From an uncultured Saprospiraceae bacterium (GTDB lineage Bacteria; Bacteroidota; Bacteroidia; Chitinophagales; Saprospiraceae), in NCBI GenBank assembly GCA_937981555.1, contig CALJOK010000001.1, forward strand, positions 124,001-188,000: 64,000 nt of DNA, in the 5' to 3' direction. Under the pieces are notes generated by a model. That model had not been told where the DNA came from and did no database searches. It worked only from the letters and a program-made list of their open reading frames with translations. A program made the position numbers and the translations under genes. This document shows, piece after piece, positions 47,896 through 56,335 of the stretch (its first letter is position 1; every line of letters begins with the position of its first letter).

Positions 47896-48605
47896 GATAT
47901 ATTTTTTTCTTCGGTGATTCTTTGAGATGAAATAAAAGCAAAATCAAGGTTTTATTTTTATTTCATCCCTTAATTTTGGAATGTTGATTTGGGTTGTTTT
48001 ACTAAGCAATGATAAGGTTAATATTTTGAGATTACAACTAATAAATATTGAAAATTTGTATAAAAATTAGCTGCTCATAATATTCCACCATTTCTTTGGG
48101 CTCCCCCCATTTTATTTTTTATCAAAATCCAAAATATCGAAATAATGATTTGTATATTATTAGAAAAAATAATGCCATAGCCTTTTTTATGGAACGTTTG
48201 TCAGGTCTATTTTATGATAATACAAATTGTCGGCAAGTTTTAATATTGAGTTAAACTTTTTACTAATACTTAAATCAACAATTTATTCCTGAAAAAAATC
48301 CCCAATTGCCCTTTTATTTTTTTTAATAAAATAGACTTTTTTTTAGTTAAAAATAGCTATTTTGAAAATAGAAATAGCCGTTTTTTTAACCTTAATATGT
48401 TATTTATAGATCAAGTTAGAAACGGATAAATTCTAAAAAAGTTGAATATAGAACTCTAAATTATCCTATAATGTGTTTAAATCATTGATTCTAACTAGTT
48501 TTCCAAAACGGAAGGGAAACTTTGTTCTTAAAATCAAATAATAATTTCCTTATTATTAATACATTTGTGGGATTTAATTTTTTAAATAATAATTAGAATA
48601 AACTT
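47896..48605. other. Long divergent intergenic region between clpC and a STAS gene
   Basis: About 700 very AT-rich bases with no ORF I would defend. An AT-only hairpin (CTATTTT-g-AAAATAG, 48357-48371) followed by a T-run (48381-48387) resembles a terminator. A TACATTTG at 48560-48567 may be the -7 element of the STAS gene, without a -33 partner. No clear clpC promoter was found. Confidence 0.45.
48560..48567 (+). promoter_or_regulatory. Promoter -7-like element of the STAS gene
   Basis: TACATTTG matches TAnnTTTG 39 bases before the ATG at 48606. The bases 19 upstream (AATA) do not match TTTG. Confidence 0.4.
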
Positions 48606-48992
48606 ATGAAGTACTCGGTAGACAAACAGGAAAAGTATGCGGTTTTTTCATTAGAAGATGAAAACCTCAATTCCTTAATTGCACCAGATTTGAAGTCCGA
48701 ATTCTTGATGATGAGGAATAGTGGAGTGAGTAATTTGATTCTTGATTTAGGGGCTGTCAAATTTGTAGATTCTTCTGGACTTAGCGCCATATTGACAGGA
48801 AATAGACTATGGTCAGCTGATGGTACTTTTATTCTCACAGGTGTCAATAGTGAAAATATTAAGAAATTAATTACCATTTCGAAGTTGGATAGTATCCTAA
48901 ATATTATTCCTACGGTTGCAGAATCTGTAGATTATGTCTTTATGGAAGATATTGAAAGAGAGTTGAAAGGTGAGGCTGACTCTGATGCATAG
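48606..48992 (+). CDS. STAS-domain protein (anti-sigma factor antagonist-like)
   Basis: A 128-residue single STAS domain. The conserved loop VDSSGLSAIL near residue 57 holds the serine that is phosphorylated in SpoIIAA/RsbV-type proteins, preceded by the strand NLILDLGAVKF. No anti-sigma kinase or sigma factor is adjacent, so its partner is unknown. A polar tail ends GEADSDA. It lies 93 bases upstream of RNase Z. Confidence 0.88.
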   Translation: MKYSVDKQEKYAVFSLEDENLNSLIAPDLKSEFLMMRNSGVSNLILDLGAVKFVDSSGLSAILTGNRLWSADGTFILTGVNSENIKKLITISKLDSILNIIPTVAESVDYVFMEDIERELKGEADSDA

Positions 48993-49013
48993 AAAAACAA
49001 GATATTGAGATTC

Positions 49014-49062
49014 TTGGTATTGAGTATTGAGGCACGATACCATTCGCAATACCCAATACCAA
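49014..49062. repeat. Inverted repeat before the RNase Z gene
   Basis: TTGGTATTGAGTATTG (49014-49029) and CAATACCCAATACCAA (49047-49062) are complementary at 15 of 16 positions around a 17-base loop. Each arm itself contains a direct repeat of TATTG/CAATAC. The RNase Z ATG lies 23 bases after. Confidence 0.8.
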
Positions 49063-49085
49063 CTAATCACAATGCCCAAAAAAAT

Positions 49086-50024
49086 ATGAAGTTTGAATTG
49101 ACTATCCTTGGTTGCAATTCAGCAATCCCCGCTAATAATCGTTTCCCAACAGCTCAAGTCTTAAATGTACGTGGACATCTTTATCTCATAGATTGTGGTG
49201 AAGGAACTCAAATCCGATTGCGTGATAATCGAATTAAGCGATCAAGAATTAACCAGATTTTTATTAGTCATTTGCATGGTGACCATATTTTTGGTTTGAT
49301 TGGAGTGTTATCTTCCTATGGATTGAATGGTCGAAAAGAGCCTTTGCACATTTATTGCCCCCCTCATTTGGATGAGATTATTAATCTTCAATTAAAATAT
49401 ACTGGTCATCCACTTCCATATTCTATCGAATTCCACATAACGGATCCTGAAAAAAATCAATTAATTTTTGAGGATAAGGTTGTAGAAGTTTATACTATTC
49501 CTTTGACACATCGAATTCCCACACAAGGTTTTTTATTTAGAGAAAAACAACAACCTGATTCGATGATTCCCGAAAGAATTAAAAAGTACGAGATTCCTTT
49601 TCAAGATATTCAAAATATCAAAGATGGAAATGATTGGATTAATTCCAATGGTGACATCATTACTCATGCTGAGTTGACTACTCCTGCTCCTGCTCCTAGG
49701 TCATATGCTTTTTGTTCGGATACCGCTTATAATGAATCGATTGTTCCAATTATCGAGGGCGTTGATTTATTGTATCATGAATCTACTTTTTTACATTCCG
49801 AAATTGAATTTGCAGAACGTACTAAACATTCCACTACGATCCAAGCTGCAACGATTGCTGAAAAAGCAAAGGTTGGAAAATTAATATTGGGGCACTACTC
49901 TTCTCGGTATGTTGAATTGGATGAATTACAAGATGAAGCTAAAAGTGTTTTTCCAAATACTGAATTAGGTTTGGAAGGGAAAAGGTTTGAAGTACGAATG
50001 AAAAAAGAAGCTCGGAATAGTTAA
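49086..50024 (+). CDS. rnz: Ribonuclease Z (tRNA 3'-processing)
   Basis: A 312-residue metallo-beta-lactamase-fold nuclease that cleaves tRNA 3' trailers. MKFELTILGCNSAIPANNRFP starts the fold; the metal site SHLHGDH is at 61-67, with further ligands in YCPPHLD, SYAFCSDTAY and LILGHYSSRY. I chose the ATG at 49086, since the longer frame contains the inverted-repeat sequence. The gene shares the RNA-processing theme with rnpB in this window, although it lies 15 kb away. Confidence 0.93.
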   Translation: MKFELTILGCNSAIPANNRFPTAQVLNVRGHLYLIDCGEGTQIRLRDNRIKRSRINQIFISHLHGDHIFGLIGVLSSYGLNGRKEPLHIYCPPHLDEIINLQLKYTGHPLPYSIEFHITDPEKNQLIFEDKVVEVYTIPLTHRIPTQGFLFREKQQPDSMIPERIKKYEIPFQDIQNIKDGNDWINSNGDIITHAELTTPAPAPRSYAFCSDTAYNESIVPIIEGVDLLYHESTFLHSEIEFAERTKHSTTIQAATIAEKAKVGKLILGHYSSRYVELDELQDEAKSVFPNTELGLEGKRFEVRMKKEARNS

Positions 50025-50026
50025 AA

Positions 50027-50059
50027 AAAGAGGGCAGAAAAGTAAACTTTTCTACCCTT
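50027..50059 (+). terminator. A-tract hairpin after rnz
   Basis: An A-run directly after the stop precedes GGGCAGAAAAGT, which pairs with ACTTTTCTACCC around AA with one mismatch. No T-run follows on the plus strand. Confidence 0.55.
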
Positions 50060-50305
50060 GATAACTAACACACGCCCTTAATTTTTAATTTCCTTTCTTG
50101 TTATATTTTAGTTAACTAACTAATTCTTTCTTGTTTTATTGATAATACAAATTTGGGGCAAAATGAGGCTATATCCAACTAAATGGGGGTAACAGAAAGA
50201 TAACAATCAAGAAAAATAGAAGAAACAGGTAAACAAAAAGATAACATATTAGTATTTTTAGGTTCTTTTCTATTTAAATTAATTTCTATATTTTATTTTT
50301 ATATC

Positions 50306-52027
50306 ATCAAAACAACATTTTTTACACCTTTTATTTTTTTCATCTTCTTAGCTCCAAATTTTTTACAAGCTCAAAGTAATAATTTAGAGAATCAACAACT
50401 AAGAGTCCTATACGATAGTATTGTTAACTATCGTAATACTGATGTTAATTTATATCATAAGAATGTTCATAGCCTTATAGATATTTCTACCGAACAGAAA
50501 AATGATCATTATAAATCTATTGGATTAAGAGAGTTAGGCTTTTATTATATTATTAAAGCTAATTATGATAGTGCAATGTTGTATTTAGATTTAGCGGAGG
50601 AGATTGTACCTGATATTGATGAGAGAAGTTTATTGTTATTAGAAATTAATACTTTTAAGGGACTAGTATATTTAGAAACATTTGATTATTTCTCTGCAAT
50701 AGGAGTTTATAATAGTGGAATTGAATTAGCTAGAACGCTAAAAAGAAAAGAGGATATACTGGGAGGAAATCACATGATAGGAGAGATCTATAAGAGGTGT
50801 AAAGAATACGATAGATCTTTAGAGTATTTTGAATTAGCAGCCCCACCCATTTATGAGAACGATACCATTGTAGAAAGACATGGTTGGTGGAATTTGAATG
50901 TAGGGGAGGTTTATCTTAAATTAGGGAAATATAACCAAGCAGTAAATTATTATAATAGAGCTTTAGAGATATGGAACAAAATAGATATGACTAGAGGGAA
51001 GGGGTATACTTATAATAGTTTTGGTGAATTATACTTTGAAATGGGAAATGAAAAATGCGTCTCAAGTTTCCAAAAAGCGATTGAGAATAACACGTTGATG
51101 AATAACAAGGGGCAAATTATCACTTCTTATATTGGACTTGGTAAATACTATGATAAATATCAACTGAACAAAGTTACTGCGGCTGAAATGTATAGCTATG
51201 CGATCAATGAGGGGATTAAAGATAACCTTGAATTTATGCTTGTTCCCGCATTAGATTTTTTCATTGAAAGACCAGAGCATAGGAATATATTAAATATACC
51301 TATTAATGAATTATTAGAGATTAGAAATAATGCATTTGAAAAACATCTAAGAAAATCTTCTAATCAAGATATAAAGATCATTGAGGCAATGGAGAAGGTT
51401 AGGGATGCTGAGCAAAAAGAAGTTTTTGCAAAAGAGAAAGCTTCTTTGTATCAAAAAATGGTTTTATTATTTTTTGGGATGATCATATCCATTATTTCTT
51501 TGTTTTGGGTTGTTTTTAATAAAAATAAAAAATTAAATCAAAACCAAAATAAAGTTAAAAATCAAATTCAATTAACTAGAAACCAAACAGAAGAGTTGGA
51601 TTTGGTTAATGAAAAATTAACTAAAAACAATATTATTTTAAAAGAGGATATCTCAGTTAAAAACAATGAATTAACTCGGTCCAAAGAAATTATAGAAAAC
51701 ATTAAAGATGCTTCTAAAGAAAGTAGAAACAAAAGAATTAATTCCATCATCCGATCTGAATTAGATGAGTCATATTGGGTTGAATTGAAATCTATTAATA
51801 ATTATCGGGATCAAGATTTTGTCAGAAAAATGTCGGAATTAAATGCAGACCTTAGTTTTAACGAAATTACAATCTGCTGCATGATAAAAGAGAACTTGTC
51901 TACAAAAGATATAGCTAAGTTAAAGCAAAGCACGCCAGAAAGTATCAAGGTTGCTCGATCAAGAATAAGAAAGAAAATCAAATTACACAGAGATAGAAAA
52001 TTGGCCGATTTTCTTGTTGAATTATAG
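50306..52027 (+). CDS. Transmembrane TPR-LuxR regulator, copy 1 (ATC start inferred)
   Basis: About 573 residues. A signal-peptide-like start ends PNFLQAQS near residue 22. TPR-like helical repeats fill residues 30-340 (YIIKANYDSAMLYLDLAEEI; GGNHMIGEIYKRCKEYDRSLEYF; LNVGEVYLKLGKYNQAVNYYNRA). One membrane segment (VLLFFGMIISIISLFWVVF, about 387-405) is followed by a coiled coil and a C-terminal LuxR-type HTH (FNEITICCMIKENLSTKDIAKL, then SIKVARSRIRKKIKL). The TPRs are therefore extracytoplasmic and the HTH cytoplasmic. The first ATG is only at 50576, but coding homology with copy 2 continues upstream; no ATG, GTG or TTG exists in frame, and ATC at 50306 aligns with ATC of copy 2. Confidence 0.82.
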   Translation: MKTTFFTPFIFFIFLAPNFLQAQSNNLENQQLRVLYDSIVNYRNTDVNLYHKNVHSLIDISTEQKNDHYKSIGLRELGFYYIIKANYDSAMLYLDLAEEIVPDIDERSLLLLEINTFKGLVYLETFDYFSAIGVYNSGIELARTLKRKEDILGGNHMIGEIYKRCKEYDRSLEYFELAAPPIYENDTIVERHGWWNLNVGEVYLKLGKYNQAVNYYNRALEIWNKIDMTRGKGYTYNSFGELYFEMGNEKCVSSFQKAIENNTLMNNKGQIITSYIGLGKYYDKYQLNKVTAAEMYSYAINEGIKDNLEFMLVPALDFFIERPEHRNILNIPINELLEIRNNAFEKHLRKSSNQDIKIIEAMEKVRDAEQKEVFAKEKASLYQKMVLLFFGMIISIISLFWVVFNKNKKLNQNQNKVKNQIQLTRNQTEELDLVNEKLTKNNIILKEDISVKNNELTRSKEIIENIKDASKESRNKRINSIIRSELDESYWVELKSINNYRDQDFVRKMSELNADLSFNEITICCMIKENLSTKDIAKLKQSTPESIKVARSRIRKKIKLHRDRKLADFLVEL

Positions 52028-52077
52028 AATATTCCAAACGTAACTATTAACACATTTCTAAATAAAACACCTTTGCT

Positions 52078-53802
52078 ATCCAAAACTATAAACACCTTTT
52101 ACTAGTTTTCTTAATTTTCATTTCCCCAAATTTTCTGAATGCCCAATTTGATAATTTGGACGACGACGAAATGAAAGTTTTTTTCGATACGATTATGATG
52201 TATCGGAATACTAATATTTTGCAGTATAACCAATCCGTAAAAAAAATACTAGAGATAAGCTCTAACCAAAACAATCAATATTATTACAGTAAAGGGCTTC
52301 GAGAATTAGGATTCTATCATATTATTAAAGCAGAATATGATAGTGCATTATTATTCCTTAATCAATCTCAAAAAATAGTAGAACAGTTAGAAGATGATTC
52401 ATTAATGGTGGAGCTTTTAAATTTTAAGGGGTTAGTTTATCTGGAAACATTTGATTATTTCACAGCAATTCAATTGTATCAAAACATTAATTCAATTGCA
52501 AAAAAGATAGAAGGATCTACGGATGAATTGTCTGCCAACCAAATGATTGGAGATATCTATAGAAGATGTAAAGAATATGATAAATCCTTAGAGTATTTTA
52601 AACTATCAGAACCTTCAACCTATAAAAAAGATACCGTTGTTGAAAGACATGGTTGGTGGAATTTGAATATAGGGCAGGTCTATTTTAAACTAGGAAAATA
52701 TGAGGAAGCAGTAAATCATTATAATAAATCTTTAGAAATATGGGACAAAATGGATATGACTCGAGGGAAAGGTTATACTTATAATAGCATTGGAGATCTG
52801 TATCTAGAAATCAAATCAAAGAACTGTTTTGAGAATTATTATCAAGCGATTGGAAATAATAAATTAATAAATAATAACACAGAATTTGTAAGATCTTATG
52901 TCGGCTTAGGAAATTCCTATAAAATAGTAAATGGAAATCTGGATAGTGCTGCCTACTATTATCAAAAAGCAATTGATATTGGAATAGATAATAATTTGGA
53001 ATTTATGCTTATTCCTGCTTTGGATTTTTTTATTGAAAAACCTGAATATGGGAAAGTACTCAATTTGACCTATAAAGAATTATTAATTGTAAAAAATAAG
53101 GCCACAGAAGAATCCTTAAAAAGATCCTCTAATCAAGATCTTAAGATTCTAGCCTCAATGGAGAAGATCAAGGTTGCAGAAATAAATTATATCAATTCGT
53201 TGGATAAAACTAAGATGTATCAGAGGATTTTTCTACTCCTTTTGTTGCTTGCATTCTCAATTATTGTTTTTTTAATTACACTTTTTGTAAAGAATAAAAA
53301 ATTAAAAGAATCTCAAAGTCAAATAAAAAATCAATTTGAAGTGATTAGTGTACAAGCTATTAATTTAGAGAAAGCGAATAAAAAATTAGTTGAAAATAAT
53401 TTATTATTAAAGGAAGATCTTTCAATTAATAACTTGGAGTTGTTACATTCAAAAGGGATTCTAAAAAATATAAAAAAAGTATCAATAGAAGAGAAAAATA
53501 TTGAAATCAATTCGATTATCCAATCAAAAATAAGTCGCTTTGATTTGGATAAGGAACCGGGAAAGTCCCTTGAGTTTTATAAAGAAAAGGATTTAGTTAA
53601 AAAATTAGCTGATTTAAATTTGAAACTTAACGATAATGAAATAATGATATGTTGTATGATTAAAAAAGGATTGGCAACAAAGGAAATTGCAAATATTTCT
53701 CATCGTTCTCATGATAGTTTAAAAGTGACAAGATCCAGAATTAGAAAAAAATTAAAGTTAGATAGGGCAGAAAACCTTACCATTTATTTAAATAAATTAT
53801 AG
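52078..53802 (+). CDS. Transmembrane TPR-LuxR regulator, copy 2 (ATC start inferred)
   Basis: About 574 residues, collinear with copy 1. Signal-like start IQNYKHLLLVFLIFISPNFL, then NAQ. TPR helices match copy 1 closely (e.g. RELGFYHIIKAEYDSALLFL; VERHGWWNLNIGQVYFKLGKYEEAVNHYNKSLEIWDKMD). A membrane segment near 383-404 (RIFLLLLLLAFSIIVFLITLF), coiled coil and LuxR-type HTH (DNEIMICCMIKKGLATKEIANI) follow. Only TTG (52156) or an internal ATG offers a normal start, both after the signal peptide. ATC at 52078 directly follows ACACCTTTGC, which resembles a -7 element. Tandem duplication of copy 1, gap 50 bases. Confidence 0.82.
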   Translation: MQNYKHLLLVFLIFISPNFLNAQFDNLDDDEMKVFFDTIMMYRNTNILQYNQSVKKILEISSNQNNQYYYSKGLRELGFYHIIKAEYDSALLFLNQSQKIVEQLEDDSLMVELLNFKGLVYLETFDYFTAIQLYQNINSIAKKIEGSTDELSANQMIGDIYRRCKEYDKSLEYFKLSEPSTYKKDTVVERHGWWNLNIGQVYFKLGKYEEAVNHYNKSLEIWDKMDMTRGKGYTYNSIGDLYLEIKSKNCFENYYQAIGNNKLINNNTEFVRSYVGLGNSYKIVNGNLDSAAYYYQKAIDIGIDNNLEFMLIPALDFFIEKPEYGKVLNLTYKELLIVKNKATEESLKRSSNQDLKILASMEKIKVAEINYINSLDKTKMYQRIFLLLLLLAFSIIVFLITLFVKNKKLKESQSQIKNQFEVISVQAINLEKANKKLVENNLLLKEDLSINNLELLHSKGILKNIKKVSIEEKNIEINSIIQSKISRFDLDKEPGKSLEFYKEKDLVKKLADLNLKLNDNEIMICCMIKKGLATKEIANISHRSHDSLKVTRSRIRKKLKLDRAENLTIYLNKL

Positions 53803-53910
53803 AACAGGAAGAAATTGAAATATTTCTAAATATTTCGCGTTTTTTCAACATATTATCATTTATTCCCATCTTTCAACAGCATTCACGAAACTTGATTTTA
53901 TTTTATCGGT

Positions 53911-53947
53911 AAAATAAAAAAGCAGTTCAAACTAAAGTCTGAACTGC
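53911..53947 (+). terminator. A-tract hairpin after TPR-LuxR copy 2
   Basis: GCAGTTCA (53922-53929) pairs with TGAACTGC (53940-53947). An A-run precedes it and no plus-strand T-run follows. It lies about 110 bases after the stop. Confidence 0.55.
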
Positions 53948-54054
53948 AATTGTCTCGTTGAATATTTTTATTTGAACCCTATTTACTAATCTATTTTCAA
54001 CGAGTGAGTTTTATCTTATATCGTATTAAAATACGGAATCAAAATCTGAATATT

Positions 54055-54585
54055 ATGAACCAAAACGCTTCCAAATTAATAATGTTGTTGTTGCCTTTCT
54101 TTTTTTTTATGGCATCATGTTCTTCTACAAGTCGAACTAGTAATGATTCATCGAGGTCAAATACTACTCGAAAAAGTGCAGATCGAGACTCTAGAAAAGA
54201 ACTTCGAAAAGACATCGCAGAACATTCTAGACAATATAAAGGCATCAAATATAAGTATGCTGGAAAGACTCCCAAAACGGGGTTTGATTGTTCAGGCTTT
54301 ACAAGTTATGTGATGAAAAAATTCGATATTGAAATCTCTTCAGTTTCTAAAAGTCAAGCAAGAACAGGAAGGGAAATTCCTTTAAAAAGAGCTAAACCAG
54401 GTGATTTAATGTTTTTTGGAAAAGGGAGAAAAGTTACTCATGTAGCACTTGTCACTAAAAATACTAGGGATGGAATTTTTGTAATACATAGTACTTCGTC
54501 GAAAGGAATTATGGAACAAAATGTAAGTAAATCTAGTTATTGGAAACCGAAGATTTTGTTTGTTAGAGATGTGATTACGAGGTAG
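54055..54585 (+). CDS. NlpC/P60 cell-wall peptidase lipoprotein
   Basis: A 176-residue lipoprotein. The lipobox ASC places Cys22 as the anchor (LLLPFFFFMASCSSTS). The NlpC/P60 catalytic Cys79 is in TGFDCSGFTSYVM, His129 in RKVTHVALV and a second polar residue near IHSTSSKG at 145. A serine/arginine-rich linker precedes the domain. It likely cleaves peptidoglycan stem peptides at the outer-membrane inner face. I chose the ATG at 54055; the frame extends to 54004, where an added N-terminus would displace the signal peptide. Confidence 0.9.
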   Translation: MNQNASKLIMLLLPFFFFMASCSSTSRTSNDSSRSNTTRKSADRDSRKELRKDIAEHSRQYKGIKYKYAGKTPKTGFDCSGFTSYVMKKFDIEISSVSKSQARTGREIPLKRAKPGDLMFFGKGRKVTHVALVTKNTRDGIFVIHSTSSKGIMEQNVSKSSYWKPKILFVRDVITR

Positions 54586-54589
54586 TTTT

Positions 54590-55264
54590 TCAAGTTAAAC
54601 TTGCTTGCATAATGAAATAAATAAAACCTATCAAAAAAACAATAATTAGCAATACCATCAAGCAACCTTTAAATCTTTCTTTTTCAATGTCGTCATAAAC
54701 GAGTTCTGCCGCAGCAGCTTCCTCAGGAGTAAATAAATAATATTTTCTAAGTAACTCTATTTCTATTTTATCCATAGAAACCATTACTCGATGAGGATCA
54801 ATTCTCACTTGAGAACCATCTTTTTTGATAATGATTGGAAGATTATATTTAATTGTTTTTTTTCCATTTGTAGTACTTTTGACTAAGAACATAACACCTT
54901 TGACATTTTTATCAAGGACTGTTTTGTGGTTAAGAAAACTACCAATCGACAAGGAATTTTCGTCCACCCTAAATCGATAAAAAAGCACATTAAAAATGGT
55001 GGCAATTCCCATCACTAGAAATAGTATTATAATGAATAGTAGGAAAATAAAACCACCAATTTCATTCTTAGAAATTTGACCTTGAAAAATGTTAAATAAA
55101 GCAAACAAAGAGATCGCCGCCATGGCCAATCCAAATAATGACCAAAAAAATTGATAACTTTTGCTTGGACGAAACACAATCGTTTCACAGTTCACTTCAT
55201 CTACGATTTTGGAATTGTCAACGTTAATTGTCCCAAAATGATTGGTAAAATATTCACCATCCAA
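54590..55264 (-). CDS. C-terminal part of a frameshifted membrane protein
   Basis: About 224 residues from a TTG at 55264 with no suitable ATG. It contains DGEYFTNHFGTINVDNSKIV, two membrane segments (FFWSLFGLAMAAISLFALF; GGFIFLLFIIILFLVMGIATIFNVLFY), a soluble domain of the kind seen in bacterial PH-like proteins and a last membrane segment (MVLLIIVFLIGFIYFIM). It reads as the continuation of the gene at 55201-55668, whose frame is shifted by one base in a run of five A (minus strand). Joined, they give a 359-residue protein. Confidence 0.6.
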   Translation of the reverse strand: MDGEYFTNHFGTINVDNSKIVDEVNCETIVFRPSKSYQFFWSLFGLAMAAISLFALFNIFQGQISKNEIGGFIFLLFIIILFLVMGIATIFNVLFYRFRVDENSLSIGSFLNHKTVLDKNVKGVMFLVKSTTNGKKTIKYNLPIIIKKDGSQVRIDPHRVMVSMDKIEIELLRKYYLFTPEEAAAAELVYDDIEKERFKGCLMVLLIIVFLIGFIYFIMQASLT

Positions 55265-55668
55265 AGCAGGTTTTTATCAATAAAAACTCGATTGCCTTTT
55301 TGTACTCCAAATGGAAAAACGGTTTCGACTTTAAGATCTACCTTTTTTCTAGGATCTCGAAAGGAGACCATTCGAAGCCAATTCTTTAGAAATCCATCTT
55401 CAATATGTAAAACCCAACCACCGCTAGTTAAAGGGTAGTATCCATCTTGAATTCTATCGTTATTGAGGAAGCCGATGTCGCCAATGTTGGGACGAAGAGA
55501 AGAAGATTTTGAGCGGAAGGTGAGAATAGATTGATCAGCAGTTTTTACTTTGGTAAAATATTTATAATTGGACCAATCAATGTCAGTAGGAAAATCAGAA
55601 ATATTGAAATTTTCTTCTTCTTGGAAAAGACCATAATCAAGTATTTCATCAAAGTGAGATTTGGGCAT
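55201..55668 (-). CDS. N-terminal part of a frameshifted membrane protein
   Basis: A 155-residue frame from an ATG at 55668 (MPKSHFDEILDYGLFQEEEN). Blocks such as YFTKVKTADQSILTFRSKSS and VFPFGVQKGNRVFIDKN look like a folded domain. After IDKN the frame carries an unlikely tail (LLWMVNILPIILGQL), whereas one added base would continue as PALDGEYFTNHFGTI into the downstream frame. The family is unknown. The gap of one base fits either a sequencing indel, a true frameshift mutation, or -1 slippage at AAAAAC. Confidence 0.6.
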   Translation of the reverse strand: MPKSHFDEILDYGLFQEEENFNISDFPTDIDWSNYKYFTKVKTADQSILTFRSKSSSLRPNIGDIGFLNNDRIQDGYYPLTSGGWVLHIEDGFLKNWLRMVSFRDPRKKVDLKVETVFPFGVQKGNRVFIDKNLLWMVNILPIILGQLTLTIPKS

Positions 55669-55705
55669 TTAGTTTTCCCTATTTTTTCAAAAAATAATGA
55701 AGCGT

Positions 55706-56254
55706 TTATTCAAACGCTCGATGATTTCCAAATGTAGGCAGGATAGCATCCTTCTCCGAAAGTAGCAATTTTTCCAAATCAATTTTCCAATCAATTTTTA
55801 ACTTTGGATCATTGTACAAAAGTCCACCTTCGCTTTCTTTGGAATAAAAATTATCACATTTGTAAAAGAACTCTGCCGTCTCACTCAATACTAAAAATCC
55901 GTGAGCGAAACCTCGAGGAATAAATAACTGTTTTTTATTTTCTGCACTTAAAACAATACTAAACCATTCTCCATAAGTTTTGGAATCAGGTCGAATATCA
56001 ACTGCTACATCCAAAACTTCTCCTTCAATTACCCGCACTAATTTCGCTTGCGCAAATGGTGGAACTTGATAATGCAAACCTCTTAAAACGCCAAAAGTAG
56101 ATCTCGATTGATTATCTTGAACAAAGGAACAATTGATTCCTCCATCTTTGAAAGACTTATAATTATAGCTCTCAAAAAAGTATCCACGGTCGTCCCCAAA
56201 TACTCTTGGTTCAAATATTTTTAATCCCTCGATCGGTGTATCTACTATTGGCAT
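55706..56254 (-). CDS. rfbC: dTDP-4-dehydrorhamnose 3,5-epimerase
   Basis: A 182-residue cupin enzyme in dTDP-rhamnose synthesis for surface polysaccharide. Signatures: TPIEGLKIFEPRVFGDDRGYFFESYN, the catalytic-histidine block STFGVLRGLHYQ, KLVRVIEGEVLDVAVDIRPDS and FIPRGFAHGFLVLS. No rfbA, B or D is adjacent, so the pathway genes are scattered or elsewhere. A 50-base palindrome separates it from der. Confidence 0.95.
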   Translation of the reverse strand: MPIVDTPIEGLKIFEPRVFGDDRGYFFESYNYKSFKDGGINCSFVQDNQSRSTFGVLRGLHYQVPPFAQAKLVRVIEGEVLDVAVDIRPDSKTYGEWFSIVLSAENKKQLFIPRGFAHGFLVLSETAEFFYKCDNFYSKESEGGLLYNDPKLKIDWKIDLEKLLLSEKDAILPTFGNHRAFE

Positions 56255-56270
56255 TTTATTATGTTTTATA

Positions 56271-56320
56271 TTTTACGTTAAACGTTTTACGGTTCGAACC
56301 ATAAAACGTTCAACATAAAA
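56271..56320. repeat. 50-base near-palindrome between rfbC and der
   Basis: The sequence is symmetric about GGTTCGAACC: TTTTACGTTAAACGTTTTAC is answered by the complementary TAAAACGTTCAACATAAAA with few mismatches. Each arm is built from a repeated ACGTT unit. It can form a long hairpin in either strand's RNA. Confidence 0.85.
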
Positions 56321-56335
56321 GGGCTAACTTTTTAA

